A DNA stretch of 64,000 nucleotides, taken from Bradyrhizobium sp. Its GTDB lineage: Bacteria > Pseudomonadota > Alphaproteobacteria > Rhizobiales > Xanthobacteraceae. Below are positions 1-8,205 of this stretch, piece by piece. The notes beneath the pieces are model-generated. The model worked only from the letters and a program-made list of their open reading frames with translations, did no database searches and had not been told where the DNA came from. The translations under genes and the position numbers were made by a program. Each line of letters begins with the position of its first letter. Position 1 is the stretch's first letter. The stretch lies in assembly GCF_016219575.1 (NCBI RefSeq), contig NZ_JACRMG010000009.1:744001-808000 (forward strand). The letters are read 5' to 3'.

Positions 1-1650
1 GTCGTGCTCGACGATCAGCACGGGAATGTTTTGCGCGACGTTCCTGACCAGGTTCGAGACTCGCTCTCGCTCGGCGGCGGCTAACCCCGCCAGGGGCTCG
101 TCGAGCAGCAGGACCTGCGGCTTCGAGCCGAGTGCAATACCGAGATCGACCAGCCGCTGTCCGCCATAGGAGAGGTTGCCGCCCTCGATATTCTCGATGC
201 CTTCCAGGCCGAGGAATTTGATGAGTTCGGCGGTCTCGGCGTGGACGCCGCGGTAATGGTCGATGTCGCGCCAGATGTCGAATCGGCCGGGCGCACGCGC
301 CTGCAGCGACAGGCGCAGATTCTCGTAGATCGAAAGTCCCTTGAACAGGTTGGTAATCTGGAAGGAGCGGGCGAGGCCCTGGTGGCAGATCAGTTCCGAC
401 GGCACGCCCTGGATTTCCCGGCCGTGCAGGCGGATGGTGCCGGCATCCGGCGCGAAGAGGCCGGAGACGAGATTGAACAGCGTGGTCTTGCCGGCGCCGT
501 TCGGACCGATCAGTGCGTGGATTTCGCCTGCGCGTACCTGAAGGCTGGCGTCGCGCACGGCGCGAATGCCTCCGAAGGATTTCGAGACGCCGATAACCTC
601 AAGCACCGTGCCTTCGCCGGCGCGAGGCCGCAAGAACTCCGGCATGGGCAGGCCCTCGTAGATCCTGCGCCGGCTCATGGCCGCGGTTTCTTCCGGCGGC
701 GGCCACCAGCGCCTGGCGAGCGTCGACCAGATGCCGACGAGGCCGCCCGGCGAATACAGCACGAAGGCGACGAACAACAGGCCGAACCAGAGCAGCCAGT
801 TCGGTGTCCAGATCGACAGCAGTTCGCGGAACAGGATGAAGAACAGCGCGCCCAGCGCGGGCCCCAGCATGCTCTGCATGCCGCCGATCACGACGACCGC
901 CAGCAGTTCGCCGGAGAAGGGGACGGAGACGGCCTCCGCCGAAACCAGATAGTTCTGGAAGCCGATCAGCCCGCCCGCGAAGCCGGTGACGACGGCCGAG
1001 ATCACGAACACAGCGAGCTTGTAGCGCTCGACCGGATAGCCCTGGAAGCGGGCGCGCAGTTCGTTCTCGCGGATCGCCATCAGGACATGGCCGAACGGCG
1101 AGCGCACCAGACGGAGCAGCAGGAAGAGAACGCCAAGGCTCAGGATGGCGACAACGATGTAATAATGGAGCGCATTGTCGAGGCTGACGCCGCCGATGCT
1201 GCCGCGCTTGAGGCCGCCGAGGCCGTCCTCACCGCCGGTCAGGCTGGTCCAGCGGAAGGCGGTAGTGTAGGCGAGCGCGGCGAGCGCGAGCGTCAGCAGC
1301 GAGAAGTAGACACCGCGCCTGCGCAGGATCACCGCGCCGACGAAGGCGGACGCCGCCGCGACCACGATGGTGGAGAGAACCAGCGGCAGCCAGATCTGGC
1401 CGGGAAACCAGTTGAGCTGGATCAGGCCGGCGGCATAGGCGCCGATGCCGAACCAGGTGCCATGGCCGAAAGAGACGAGGCCGGTGTAGCCGATACAGAG
1501 ATTGAGCCCCATCGCGGCGACCGCGAGCGCCACGATCATGGTGCCGGTGTTGTGGGAAAGGCCCATCGCCGCCAGCGCAAAGGGTAGCACGATCACGGCA
1601 AGGACCGCGATCAGCAGCGGGCGGTATTTTTGCGCCGAAGGGGTGATCAT
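1..1650 (-). CDS. Fused LivM-LivG branched-chain amino acid ABC transporter permease/ATPase (partial)
   Basis: One uninterrupted frame runs from an ATG at 1650 to the window edge, giving 550 visible residues. Residues 1 to about 320 are a LivM-type inner-membrane permease with many hydrophobic segments. A short linker (MSRRRIYEG, about residue 325) leads into a LivG-type ATPase with Walker A GPNGAGKTT near residue 382, signature LSYGGQ near 491 and Walker B VLLLDEP. The H-loop VEHD is at the very edge, so only the last few dozen residues are missing. The permease and ATPase share one frame, so this is a true fusion. The start overlaps the livH stop (ATGA), indicating translational coupling. 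The substrate is probably an amino acid, amide or carboxylate, but the sequence does not fix it. Confidence 0.9.
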   Translation of the reverse strand, partial: MITPSAQKYRPLLIAVLAVIVLPFALAAMGLSHNTGTMIVALAVAAMGLNLCIGYTGLVSFGHGTWFGIGAYAAGLIQLNWFPGQIWLPLVLSTIVVAAASAFVGAVILRRRGVYFSLLTLALAALAYTTAFRWTSLTGGEDGLGGLKRGSIGGVSLDNALHYYIVVAILSLGVLFLLLRLVRSPFGHVLMAIRENELRARFQGYPVERYKLAVFVISAVVTGFAGGLIGFQNYLVSAEAVSVPFSGELLAVVVIGGMQSMLGPALGALFFILFRELLSIWTPNWLLWFGLLFVAFVLYSPGGLVGIWSTLARRWWPPPEETAAMSRRRIYEGLPMPEFLRPRAGEGTVLEVIGVSKSFGGIRAVRDASLQVRAGEIHALIGPNGAGKTTLFNLVSGLFAPDAGTIRLHGREIQGVPSELICHQGLARSFQITNLFKGLSIYENLRLSLQARAPGRFDIWRDIDHYRGVHAETAELIKFLGLEGIENIEGGNLSYGGQRLVDLGIALGSKPQVLLLDEPLAGLAAAERERVSNLVRNVAQNIPVLIVEHD

Positions 1651-2522
1651 TCGAACTTCTCGATCCGCTCGCCGAGTAGTCCGCGCGGGCGGACCAGCAG
1701 CACCAGGAACATCAGGACGTAGATCGAGGCCTCGCCCGCGGCGGGCTCGAAATGGATGGTGATGCCGCGCACCACCCCGACCAGCAGCGCCGCGAGCACG
1801 ACGCCCCAGAAGCTGCCGAGGCCGCCGATCACGACGACGACGAAGGCCACCGTGATGATCTCCGAGCCCATCGCGGGATGGACGATGGAGATCGGCGCAA
1901 AGAAGGCGCCGGCGAGCGCCGCCATGCCGACGCCGAGCATCACGACCGCGGTCATGTAGGGCTGCAACCGGATGCCCAGCGCAGCCACCATGTCGGGCCG
2001 CTGGATGCCCGCGCGCACCACGCGGCCGAACGAGGTCTTGTGCAGGAGCAGCCAGACCCCGAGCAGGATGGCCGCGACGACGGCGAGGATCAGCAAGCGG
2101 TAGCGCGAGAACAGGAAGTCGCCGACAAACACCGAGCCGCGGAACATCGGCGGGATCGAGGCCGGCAGCGGCGGCGATCCCCAGATGATGCGGATAGCCT
2201 GCTCCGCGACCATGGCAAGCCCGAAGGTCACGAGCAGGCTAAGGATCGGGTCCGAGGTGTAGAAGCGGCGCAGGATGAAGCGCTCGAAGAGGATGCCGAG
2301 CAGAGCCACCGCCACCGGTGAGAGCGCTACCGCGCCGCCGAAGCCCAATCGCTTGGTGATCTCGACCGAGATGTAGGCGCCGAGCGCGTAGAACGCGCCA
2401 TGGGCGAGATTGACGATGCCGCCGACGCTGAAGATCAGCGACAGCCCGAGCGCGATCAGGAGGTAGTAGCCTCCGAGCACGAGGCCGTTGACCACCTGTT
2501 CCAGCAAGAAGGCGAATTGCAT
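1647..2522 (-). CDS. LivH-type branched-chain amino acid ABC transporter permease
   Basis: This 291-residue protein is hydrophobic throughout, with about eight membrane segments. It carries the LivH hallmark GLSLIFSVGGIVNLAHGAFY near the N-terminus and GGLGSFWGVVLAALLVG near the C-terminus. It would form the membrane channel together with the permease half of the downstream fused gene, whose start codon it overlaps by 4 bases. It lies 82 bases downstream of the binding-protein gene, with a strong hairpin between them, so it is probably transcribed with it at a lower level. Confidence 0.93.
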   Translation of the reverse strand: MQFAFLLEQVVNGLVLGGYYLLIALGLSLIFSVGGIVNLAHGAFYALGAYISVEITKRLGFGGAVALSPVAVALLGILFERFILRRFYTSDPILSLLVTFGLAMVAEQAIRIIWGSPPLPASIPPMFRGSVFVGDFLFSRYRLLILAVVAAILLGVWLLLHKTSFGRVVRAGIQRPDMVAALGIRLQPYMTAVVMLGVGMAALAGAFFAPISIVHPAMGSEIITVAFVVVVIGGLGSFWGVVLAALLVGVVRGITIHFEPAAGEASIYVLMFLVLLVRPRGLLGERIEKFE

Positions 2523-2549
2523 GGACGCTGCTTTGCCTCAAACAAAAGA

Positions 2550-2577
2550 CGGCGCCGGCTGATTGGTGCCGGCGCCG
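2550..2577 (-). terminator. Intra-operon hairpin between the binding-protein gene and livH
   Basis: A perfect 10-bp inverted repeat (arms 2550-2559 and 2568-2577, CGGCGCCGGC / GCCGGCGCCG) encloses an 8-base loop. On the minus strand it is followed by TCTTTTGTTT. This resembles a leaky terminator or an mRNA-stabilising stem that sets higher expression of the periplasmic binding protein than of the membrane components. The differential role is inferred. Confidence 0.6.
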
Positions 2578-2604
2578 CTGACGCCAACGAAGGGGAAAGT
2601 GGCG

Positions 2605-3849
2605 TCAAGCCTTCATTTCGCAGGGATTCTGCGCTTTCATCGGATAGATCGATTCCAGCGGCTCGTTCGCCACCGGCACCGGGGCGCCGAGCACCAGCAT
2701 GTCCCATTTGTCCTTCATCTCGCCCTTCGGCTTCACCGTGAAGGGATAGGCCTCCTGCACGAGCTGATGATCCCAGGCGCGGAAGTAACCCTTGCGCGCC
2801 TTCATGATGTCGAACTGGGTTTCCTTCTCGAAATAGGCGATCAGCGCATCGGTCTCGGTCGACTTGGTGGTCTCGATCGCCTGCGCGATCAGCTTCAGCG
2901 TGACGTAGTCGATCCAGGCGTGGTTCTCCGGCGGCTTGTCGTATTTCTTGGTGAAGGCCGCGACGAAGGCCTTCGAAGCCGGATTGTCGAGGGTGTGATA
3001 CCAGACGGTCGGCCAGGTGCCGGAGAGATTGCCTTCTCCCATCGCCCAGGCATCGCCGGTGTTGAGGTTGAAGCCGACCAGCGGGTAGGGGAAGCCGAAC
3101 TCGGCATATTGCTTGACGAGGTTGGTGACCTGGTTGCCGGCGAGGTTGCAGCAGACCACATCGGGCTTGGCCTGGCGGATCTTCAGAAGGTACGGGCTGA
3201 AATCGGTGACGTCGGTGGCGATCAGCTCGTCGCCGATCAGCGTCGCATCATTGGCGCTGAAGAAGGCCTTTGCAGCCTTCAGGAGATCATGGCCGAAGAT
3301 GTAGTCCGCCGTGAGCGTGACGAACTTCTTGCCCTTGACCAGGCCCTGCTGCTTCAGCGCGGTGCCGACCGCGTTCACCATCACGGTGTTGGGAATGTCG
3401 CAGTGGAAGGAGTAGCGGTTGCAGTTCTTGCCGCGCAGCGCGTCGGAGCGCGCGCCGGTCGAGAAGAACACCTTCTTGTTGCGCTCGGCGACCTGCATGA
3501 TGGTGAGCGAGGAGGCCGACGAGATTTCGCCGAACAACAGCGCGGCGCCATCCTGCTCGATCATGCGCTGCGCCTTGGTGGCGGCTGTGGCGGGGTTGAC
3601 CGAGTCCTCCGACATCAGGTCGACCTGCTTGCCCATGATGCCGCCGGCCGCATTGATCTCTTCGGCGGCGAGCTTCACGCCCAGTTGGGCATAGCCGCCG
3701 ATCGCGCCGAGAAAGCCGGTCAGCGGCACCAGATGCCCGATTTTGATTTTCGCAGCCTGCGCCCGGACGATGGCCGGAAAACCCAGAGCCGACGCGCCGG
3801 CAAATGCGGCGCCGCCCTTCAACAACGTACGCCTGTTGTAGCTGACCAT
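2605..3849 (-). CDS. ABC transporter substrate-binding protein, Leu/Ile/Val-binding type
   Basis: This 414-residue periplasmic binding protein has a Tat-like leader (NRRTLLKGGAAFAGASALG) ending near AIVRAQA. The mature part has the type I periplasmic-binding fold signatures: KIKIGHLVPLTG at its start, EEINAAGGIMGKQVDL, and DYIFGHD in the middle. It is the first gene of the Liv-type cluster and would deliver a small organic solute to LivH/LivM. The IclR regulator and the ThDP enzyme next door suggest the solute feeds that pathway; the substrate itself cannot be read from the sequence. Confidence 0.92.
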   Translation of the reverse strand: MVSYNRRTLLKGGAAFAGASALGFPAIVRAQAAKIKIGHLVPLTGFLGAIGGYAQLGVKLAAEEINAAGGIMGKQVDLMSEDSVNPATAATKAQRMIEQDGAALLFGEISSASSLTIMQVAERNKKVFFSTGARSDALRGKNCNRYSFHCDIPNTVMVNAVGTALKQQGLVKGKKFVTLTADYIFGHDLLKAAKAFFSANDATLIGDELIATDVTDFSPYLLKIRQAKPDVVCCNLAGNQVTNLVKQYAEFGFPYPLVGFNLNTGDAWAMGEGNLSGTWPTVWYHTLDNPASKAFVAAFTKKYDKPPENHAWIDYVTLKLIAQAIETTKSTETDALIAYFEKETQFDIMKARKGYFRAWDHQLVQEAYPFTVKPKGEMKDKWDMLVLGAPVPVANEPLESIYPMKAQNPCEMKA

Positions 3850-3922
3850 GGCTGTTCTCCCTCCCGTGGCGTTGCGACGTCCTGCCCAGATCGCGTATGC
3901 GACGATGTGAGAGGCGTTTCTC

Positions 3923-3947
3923 TATTATGGGAAGATATTTCCGGACC
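3923..3947. promoter_or_regulatory. Candidate operator upstream of the ABC transporter operon
   Basis: The sequence TATTATG-N10-TCCGG lies about 75-100 bases upstream of the binding-protein start. The same two blocks with the same spacing recur at 5044-5065 in front of the ThDP-enzyme gene. Its centre, GGAA-N5-TTCC, resembles the half-site pattern of some IclR-family operators. Binding by the neighbouring IclR protein is inferred. Confidence 0.35.
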
Positions 3948-4009
3948 CAGCCGCCGCTGTCAACGCAAATTGCGTCGCAGGCAATCGGCCGACGCCGGAG
4001 AGGAGAGAT

Positions 4010-4960
4010 CTAGCCCTTGGCGCCGAATTCGGCGGAAAGGCGAGTAGCCGCCGCCTGCACCTGTCTGGCGCGGGTCTTCAGCATCTCGTCGGTCATCCGC
4101 CACACGGGGCCGGAGATGCCGAGCGCGCCGATCACGTCGCCGGTGAAATTGAACACGGGAACTGCAACGCAGCGCACTTCCGCATTGAACTCGCCGTCGT
4201 CGACGGCAACCGCGCTGCGCCGGACTTCGGCGATCTCGCGCAGCAGCACGGAGGGGTCGGTGATCGATTTCTTGGTCGAGGGCTTCAACTCGACCCGTTC
4301 GAGGAAGCGCTTGAGTTGATCGGGTCGCAGCGACGCCAGGACAATCTTGCCGAGCGCGGTGCAATGGGCGGGACGGACCACGCCGACCCGGTCGGTCAAT
4401 TGAAACGCGCCGGTGCCGCTGGTGCGGGCGATGACGACCACGGAATCGCCCATTCGCACGGCGAAATGGCCGCTTTCTCCGCTTTCCCGCGAAAGATCCT
4501 CCAGGATCGGCGTCGCCAGATTGACCATCTCGATCTCGTCGAGCGCGCTCGCGGCGAGCGCAAACAGCGGCCGGCCGACGCGGTAGCGCTTGGTGTCGCG
4601 CTCCTGCCTGATATAGCCGAGCGACACCATGGTCTTGGCGAGATGGAAGGTGGTGGAGTTGTGCAGGCCGACGCGCTTGCTGAGATCCGCAAGTCCGATG
4701 CCTTCGCGATGCCGCGCGATCTCCTCCAGGATGGCAAAGGCGCGGCCGAGCGACTGCACGCCGCCGCGGGCACGCTCCTCGGCCTCGTCGTCGATGGTCG
4801 GCTGGTTCGACTGCACCAGCCGCGCGATCGCCGGCTTGCGCGGCGCGGCGAGTTTGCCGCCGGTCTTTTCACCGGCCTTCTCGTTCGCCTTCTCGCTGAC
4901 CCTGGCCTTGGTGCGTGCTTTCACTCTGGTCCTCTCCGCCTCAAACTGGCCTGCATCCAA
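4010..4960 (-). CDS. IclR-family transcriptional regulator
   Basis: This 316-residue protein starts with a Lys/Ala-rich disordered extension of about 65 residues. A winged helix-turn-helix follows (SLGRAFAILEEIARHREG, LADLSKRVGLHNSTTFHLAKTM, residues about 70-125), and then the IclR effector domain. That domain contains the family segments RPAHCTALGKIVLASL and DDGEFNAEVRCVAVPV. It is transcribed away from the ThDP-enzyme gene and follows the binding-protein gene's promoter, so it probably controls both in response to a small aromatic or carboxylic effector. The N-terminal extension is longer than is usual for this family; a later start cannot be excluded. Confidence 0.9.
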   Translation of the reverse strand: MDAGQFEAERTRVKARTKARVSEKANEKAGEKTGGKLAAPRKPAIARLVQSNQPTIDDEAEERARGGVQSLGRAFAILEEIARHREGIGLADLSKRVGLHNSTTFHLAKTMVSLGYIRQERDTKRYRVGRPLFALAASALDEIEMVNLATPILEDLSRESGESGHFAVRMGDSVVVIARTSGTGAFQLTDRVGVVRPAHCTALGKIVLASLRPDQLKRFLERVELKPSTKKSITDPSVLLREIAEVRRSAVAVDDGEFNAEVRCVAVPVFNFTGDVIGALGISGPVWRMTDEMLKTRARQVQAAATRLSAEFGAKG

Positions 4961-5043
4961 TCAGGCTGCCTCATCGTCCGAATGGCGACCGGCCGCGTCG
5001 CCGGCGCTCCTTCGACCATACCACAATAGCAATTGACGTATAG

Positions 5044-5067
5044 TATTATGAGAAATAGGGTCCGGCC
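5044..5067. promoter_or_regulatory. Second copy of the candidate IclR operator
   Basis: TATTATG, ten bases, then TCCGG lies about 70-90 bases upstream of the ThDP-enzyme start, in the divergent iclR intergenic region. The element at 3923 has identical block spacing. Fifteen of the 22 positions agree by eye. Confidence 0.35.
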
Positions 5068-5132
5068 ATGTTTAACACCGCGCGGAAGAACGCGGGTGGC
5101 CGGCCCTCGAGCCGCAGGGAGAGAGTGATCCG

Positions 5133-6932
5133 ATGCCGAGCAATGCGCTCAACGGCGCCCAAGTCATCGTCGACTACCTGATCCAGGAGAAGGTGCCGCA
5201 GGTGTTCGGCCTGTGCGGCCACGGCAACATCCAGTTCATCGACGCGCTCTACGAGCGATCGAGCGACATCAAGACCATTTCCGTGCACCACGAGAGCGTC
5301 GCGGGCTTCATGGCCGACGTGTACTACCGCGTCTCCGGCCGGCCGACTGCGACCTTCACCTCGTGCGGACCGGGCTCGGCGAATCTCCCGATCTCGCTGG
5401 GCAACGCCTTTCTCGACTCCGTGCCATTCCTGGCCGTGACCGGCAACGTGCCGACCAGCCAGTTCAACCGTGGCGCCTTCCAGGAACTGTACCGGCACTA
5501 TCAGGCCGATTTTCCCTCCACCGTGCGCTCCTACTGCAAGAAGGTGTTCCAGCCCACGCGCGGCGAGATGGTCCCGCTGGCGGTGCGGCAGGCCTGGAAG
5601 ACCATGGTGACGGGGCGTCCCGGTCCGGTGGTGCTCGACGTGCCCTTCGACGTGTTCATGGAGGCAGCCGCCGAAGAGGCGCCGGACGCGATCGCGTGGA
5701 ACGCCAACATTTCCAGCCGCTGCGGCGCCGATCCCGAGGGCGTGGTCAAGGCGGTGGACATGCTGCTGTCGGCCGAGCGGCCGGTGATCATCGTCGGCCA
5801 GGGCGTGCGCTATGGCGGTGCGGCCGAGGAGTTGAAGCGGCTGGCGGAGCGGTTGCAGATTCCGGTGGCGGCGTCGGCTTCGGGGCTTGGCGCGCTCGAC
5901 TGCAACCACCCGCTGGCGCTCGGGCTCGTCGCGCGTGCCGGGCACTACCAGGCCAATCACGCCGCGCGCCAGGCCGATGTGCTGCTCGCGCTCGGCATGC
6001 GCTTCGACGATCGCACCTCCAGCTCATGGATCCCGGGTTACTCCTTCACCATTCCGCCAACCAGGCTCATTCACGTCGACATCGATCCCGAAGAAATCGG
6101 CCGCAATTATCCGGTGGCACTGGGACTGATGGCCGATGTGCGCACCTTCCTGCGCCAGGTCCACGCCGAACTCGACCGCCGCGGCAATCTCGCGGCCAGG
6201 GCGGATGCGCGGCAAAAATGGCTGGGGCAGATCGACGTCTACCGCAAGGAGTGGGACCGCTTCGTCGCGCCGGGCTTTTCCGACGACTCCACGCCGGTCA
6301 ATCCGCAGCGCGCCGCGCTCGAGATCGACAAGGCGCTGCCGGAAGACGCCATCCTCGTCAGCGACATCGGCGTGCACCACAACTGGCTGCTCGGCTTCTG
6401 CAAGCCGCGGCGGCCGGACTCGCTGATCGGCTCGATGGGCTTTGGCCCGATGGGATTTGGCGTGGCCGGCGTGATGGGCGCGAAGTTCGCAGCCCCGGAT
6501 CGACCGTGCGTGTCGGTCTGCGGCGACGGCGCCTTTTTCATGCACGCCAACGTGCTGGGCACGGCGGTCGAATACAATCTGCCTGTGGTCTGGGTGGTCT
6601 GGAACAATTACGCCTATGCCTCGATCCGCGGCCTGCAGCGCGGCTATCTCGGCGGCCGGGAGCTTGCCACCGACTTCCATGATCCCCGTACCGGCCAGCG
6701 CTACAATCCGGATTTTGCCGCGATGGCGCGCTCCTGCGGCGTCGAGGGCGTACGGGTCGATCGCGCCGGCGACATCGGCGAGGCCATCCGCAAGGGCATT
6801 GCCGCCAACAAGCCGTATTTGATCGACGTCGATATCGCCGCCGACATCAATCCGGCGGGCGCCGGAGTTTGGGAGCTGCCGGGGCTGGGCCAGAGCAAGG
6901 CCGGCATCGGCACGCGCTATCAGCCGGTGTGA
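5133..6932 (+). CDS. Thiamine-diphosphate-dependent enzyme, acetolactate synthase-like
   Basis: This 599-residue protein has the three ThDP-enzyme domains. The N-terminal pyrimidine-binding domain contains the activating glutamate in HHESVAGF (E54). The middle domain (about residues 200-345) is Rossmann-like. The C-terminal pyrophosphate domain contains GDG (464-466), 24 residues, then NN (491-492), the canonical Mg-ThDP motif. Its length matches acetolactate synthase, glyoxylate carboligase and sulfoacetaldehyde acetyltransferase relatives. No small regulatory subunit is nearby, which argues for a catabolic role rather than valine synthesis. It heads a same-strand cluster with an SDR and a cupin and is divergent from the iclR gene. 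The substrate is unknown. Confidence 0.85.
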   Translation: MPSNALNGAQVIVDYLIQEKVPQVFGLCGHGNIQFIDALYERSSDIKTISVHHESVAGFMADVYYRVSGRPTATFTSCGPGSANLPISLGNAFLDSVPFLAVTGNVPTSQFNRGAFQELYRHYQADFPSTVRSYCKKVFQPTRGEMVPLAVRQAWKTMVTGRPGPVVLDVPFDVFMEAAAEEAPDAIAWNANISSRCGADPEGVVKAVDMLLSAERPVIIVGQGVRYGGAAEELKRLAERLQIPVAASASGLGALDCNHPLALGLVARAGHYQANHAARQADVLLALGMRFDDRTSSSWIPGYSFTIPPTRLIHVDIDPEEIGRNYPVALGLMADVRTFLRQVHAELDRRGNLAARADARQKWLGQIDVYRKEWDRFVAPGFSDDSTPVNPQRAALEIDKALPEDAILVSDIGVHHNWLLGFCKPRRPDSLIGSMGFGPMGFGVAGVMGAKFAAPDRPCVSVCGDGAFFMHANVLGTAVEYNLPVVWVVWNNYAYASIRGLQRGYLGGRELATDFHDPRTGQRYNPDFAAMARSCGVEGVRVDRAGDIGEAIRKGIAANKPYLIDVDIAADINPAGAGVWELPGLGQSKAGIGTRYQPV

Positions 6933-7001
6933 CCGGCAGTGCGAACGGGGCATCCTACTTTGCATGGGGTTGTTTTCGCGATTTTGTGTTGAGGGGACAG
7001 A

Positions 7002-7706
7002 ATGGTCTTGAAGGGCAAGAAGGTCGTCGTGGTCGGCGGCTCGTCGGGAATTGGGCTTGCGACCGCGGAAATGGCGAAGCAGGAAGGCGCCGATGTCATC
7101 GTTGCCTCGCGCAATGTGGCGAAGCTCGACGCTGTCGCCGAAAAGCTGAATGCGGTCGCGATCCCCGCCGACGTCACCAGCGACGCCAGCGTTACGGACC
7201 TGTTTCGCCGCTGCGGGCCGGTGGATCACGTCGTGGTCACCGCGGCGCAACTGCGCACCGGGCCGTTCAGGACGGTTGCGATGGACGACGTCCGCGGCAC
7301 GATGGAAAGCAAGTTCTGGGGCGCGTGGCGGGTGGCGCGGTCGGCCGATATCCGACCCGGCGGATCGCTGACCCTGGTCACCGGCTTTCTCAGCGTGCGG
7401 CCGCGGCCCAATTCGGCCATCGTCGGTGCGGCCAACGGCGCGCTTGAATCGCTGGCGCGCGCGCTCGCGCTCGAACTCGCCCCGGTGCGGGTCAATGCGG
7501 TGTCGCCGGGCGTGATCGACACGCCGATCCGCGCCGCCATGCCGGAAGAGGCGCGGCGCGACATGCTGGCAAAGACGGCGGCAAGCCTGCCGGTCGGCCG
7601 GGTCGGGCAGGGCGAGGATATCGCGCGGCAGATAATCGCCTTCATGGCCAACGGCTTTGCCACGGGATCGATCGTCTATATCGACGGCGGCGCGCTGGTC
7701 AGCTGA
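7002..7706 (+). CDS. SDR-family protein lacking the catalytic YxxxK motif
   Basis: This 234-residue protein has the SDR cofactor motif GGSSGIG (residues 12-18) and the C-terminal family segments NAVSPGVIDTP and YIDGGAL. The helix that normally carries YxxxK instead reads AIVGAANGALESLARALALE, so neither the catalytic Tyr nor the Lys is present. The usual Ser region reads LVTGFLSV. Either it binds NAD(P) without classical oxidoreductase activity, or it uses an alternative mechanism. The gene is 69 bases after the ThDP enzyme and 32 bases before a cupin, probably in one transcript. Confidence 0.85.
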   Translation: MVLKGKKVVVVGGSSGIGLATAEMAKQEGADVIVASRNVAKLDAVAEKLNAVAIPADVTSDASVTDLFRRCGPVDHVVVTAAQLRTGPFRTVAMDDVRGTMESKFWGAWRVARSADIRPGGSLTLVTGFLSVRPRPNSAIVGAANGALESLARALALELAPVRVNAVSPGVIDTPIRAAMPEEARRDMLAKTAASLPVGRVGQGEDIARQIIAFMANGFATGSIVYIDGGALVS

Positions 7707-7738
7707 GCCGGGCGCAGGCCGCGACAGGGAGCAGGAAC

Positions 7739-8119
7739 ATGGCTTCGGACAATGGCGCCTTCATTCGCAACATCGCCGAAGTGCCGTGGCGGGAATTCCC
7801 CAACCATTTTGGCGGCGCGCTGTCCAAGCCCCTGGTGATGCCGGAGACTGTGGGCTCGCGCCACATCGACTACCGCATCTCGATGTACCAGCCGATGGCG
7901 CATGTCGCGCGCCACAAGCACCTGATACAGGAGCAGATCTACCACGTGCTGGAAGGCGAGGGGCTGATGGAGATCGCGGGCAAGAACCATGTCGTGCGCA
8001 AGCACGATTTCATCTTCCTGCCGCCGGGCGTCGAGCACGCAATCTCGAATTCTGGATTGGTCGATCTCGTCTTTCTCGTGATCACCTCGCCGGTGACTGA
8101 CGACGAGAAGCTGGTCTGA
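7739..8119 (+). CDS. Cupin-domain protein
   Basis: This 126-residue single-domain cupin has motif 1 with metal-ligand candidates (RHKHLIQEQIYHVLEGEG) and motif 2 (DFIFLPPGVEHAISNSG). Such small cupins are isomerases, dioxygenases or ligand sensors. It is the last gene of the IclR-linked cluster. The preceding bases include an AGGGAGCAGGAAC ribosome-binding region, which supports this start. Confidence 0.85.
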   Translation: MASDNGAFIRNIAEVPWREFPNHFGGALSKPLVMPETVGSRHIDYRISMYQPMAHVARHKHLIQEQIYHVLEGEGLMEIAGKNHVVRKHDFIFLPPGVEHAISNSGLVDLVFLVITSPVTDDEKLV

Positions 8120-8144
8120 CGCTGCGACTGCAACGCAAAATGAA

Positions 8145-8176
8145 ATCGGGCGCACCGGATATCCGGCGCGCCCGAT
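8145..8176. terminator. Bidirectional terminator between convergent genes
   Basis: This is a 32-base near-perfect palindrome with outer arms ATCGGGCGC / GCGCCCGAT and a self-complementary centre CCGGATATCCGG, with one mismatched position. It lies between the stop of the cupin gene and the stop of the convergent small gene, as expected for a shared terminator. Confidence 0.7.
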
Positions 8177-8205
8177 GTTCGGTCAGACCAAACAGATTTA
8201 TTCGA

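Noticed and set aside
241..1587. A long plus-strand frame opposite the LivM-LivG fusion
   Set aside because: It is a compositional shadow; the minus strand carries all ABC motifs.
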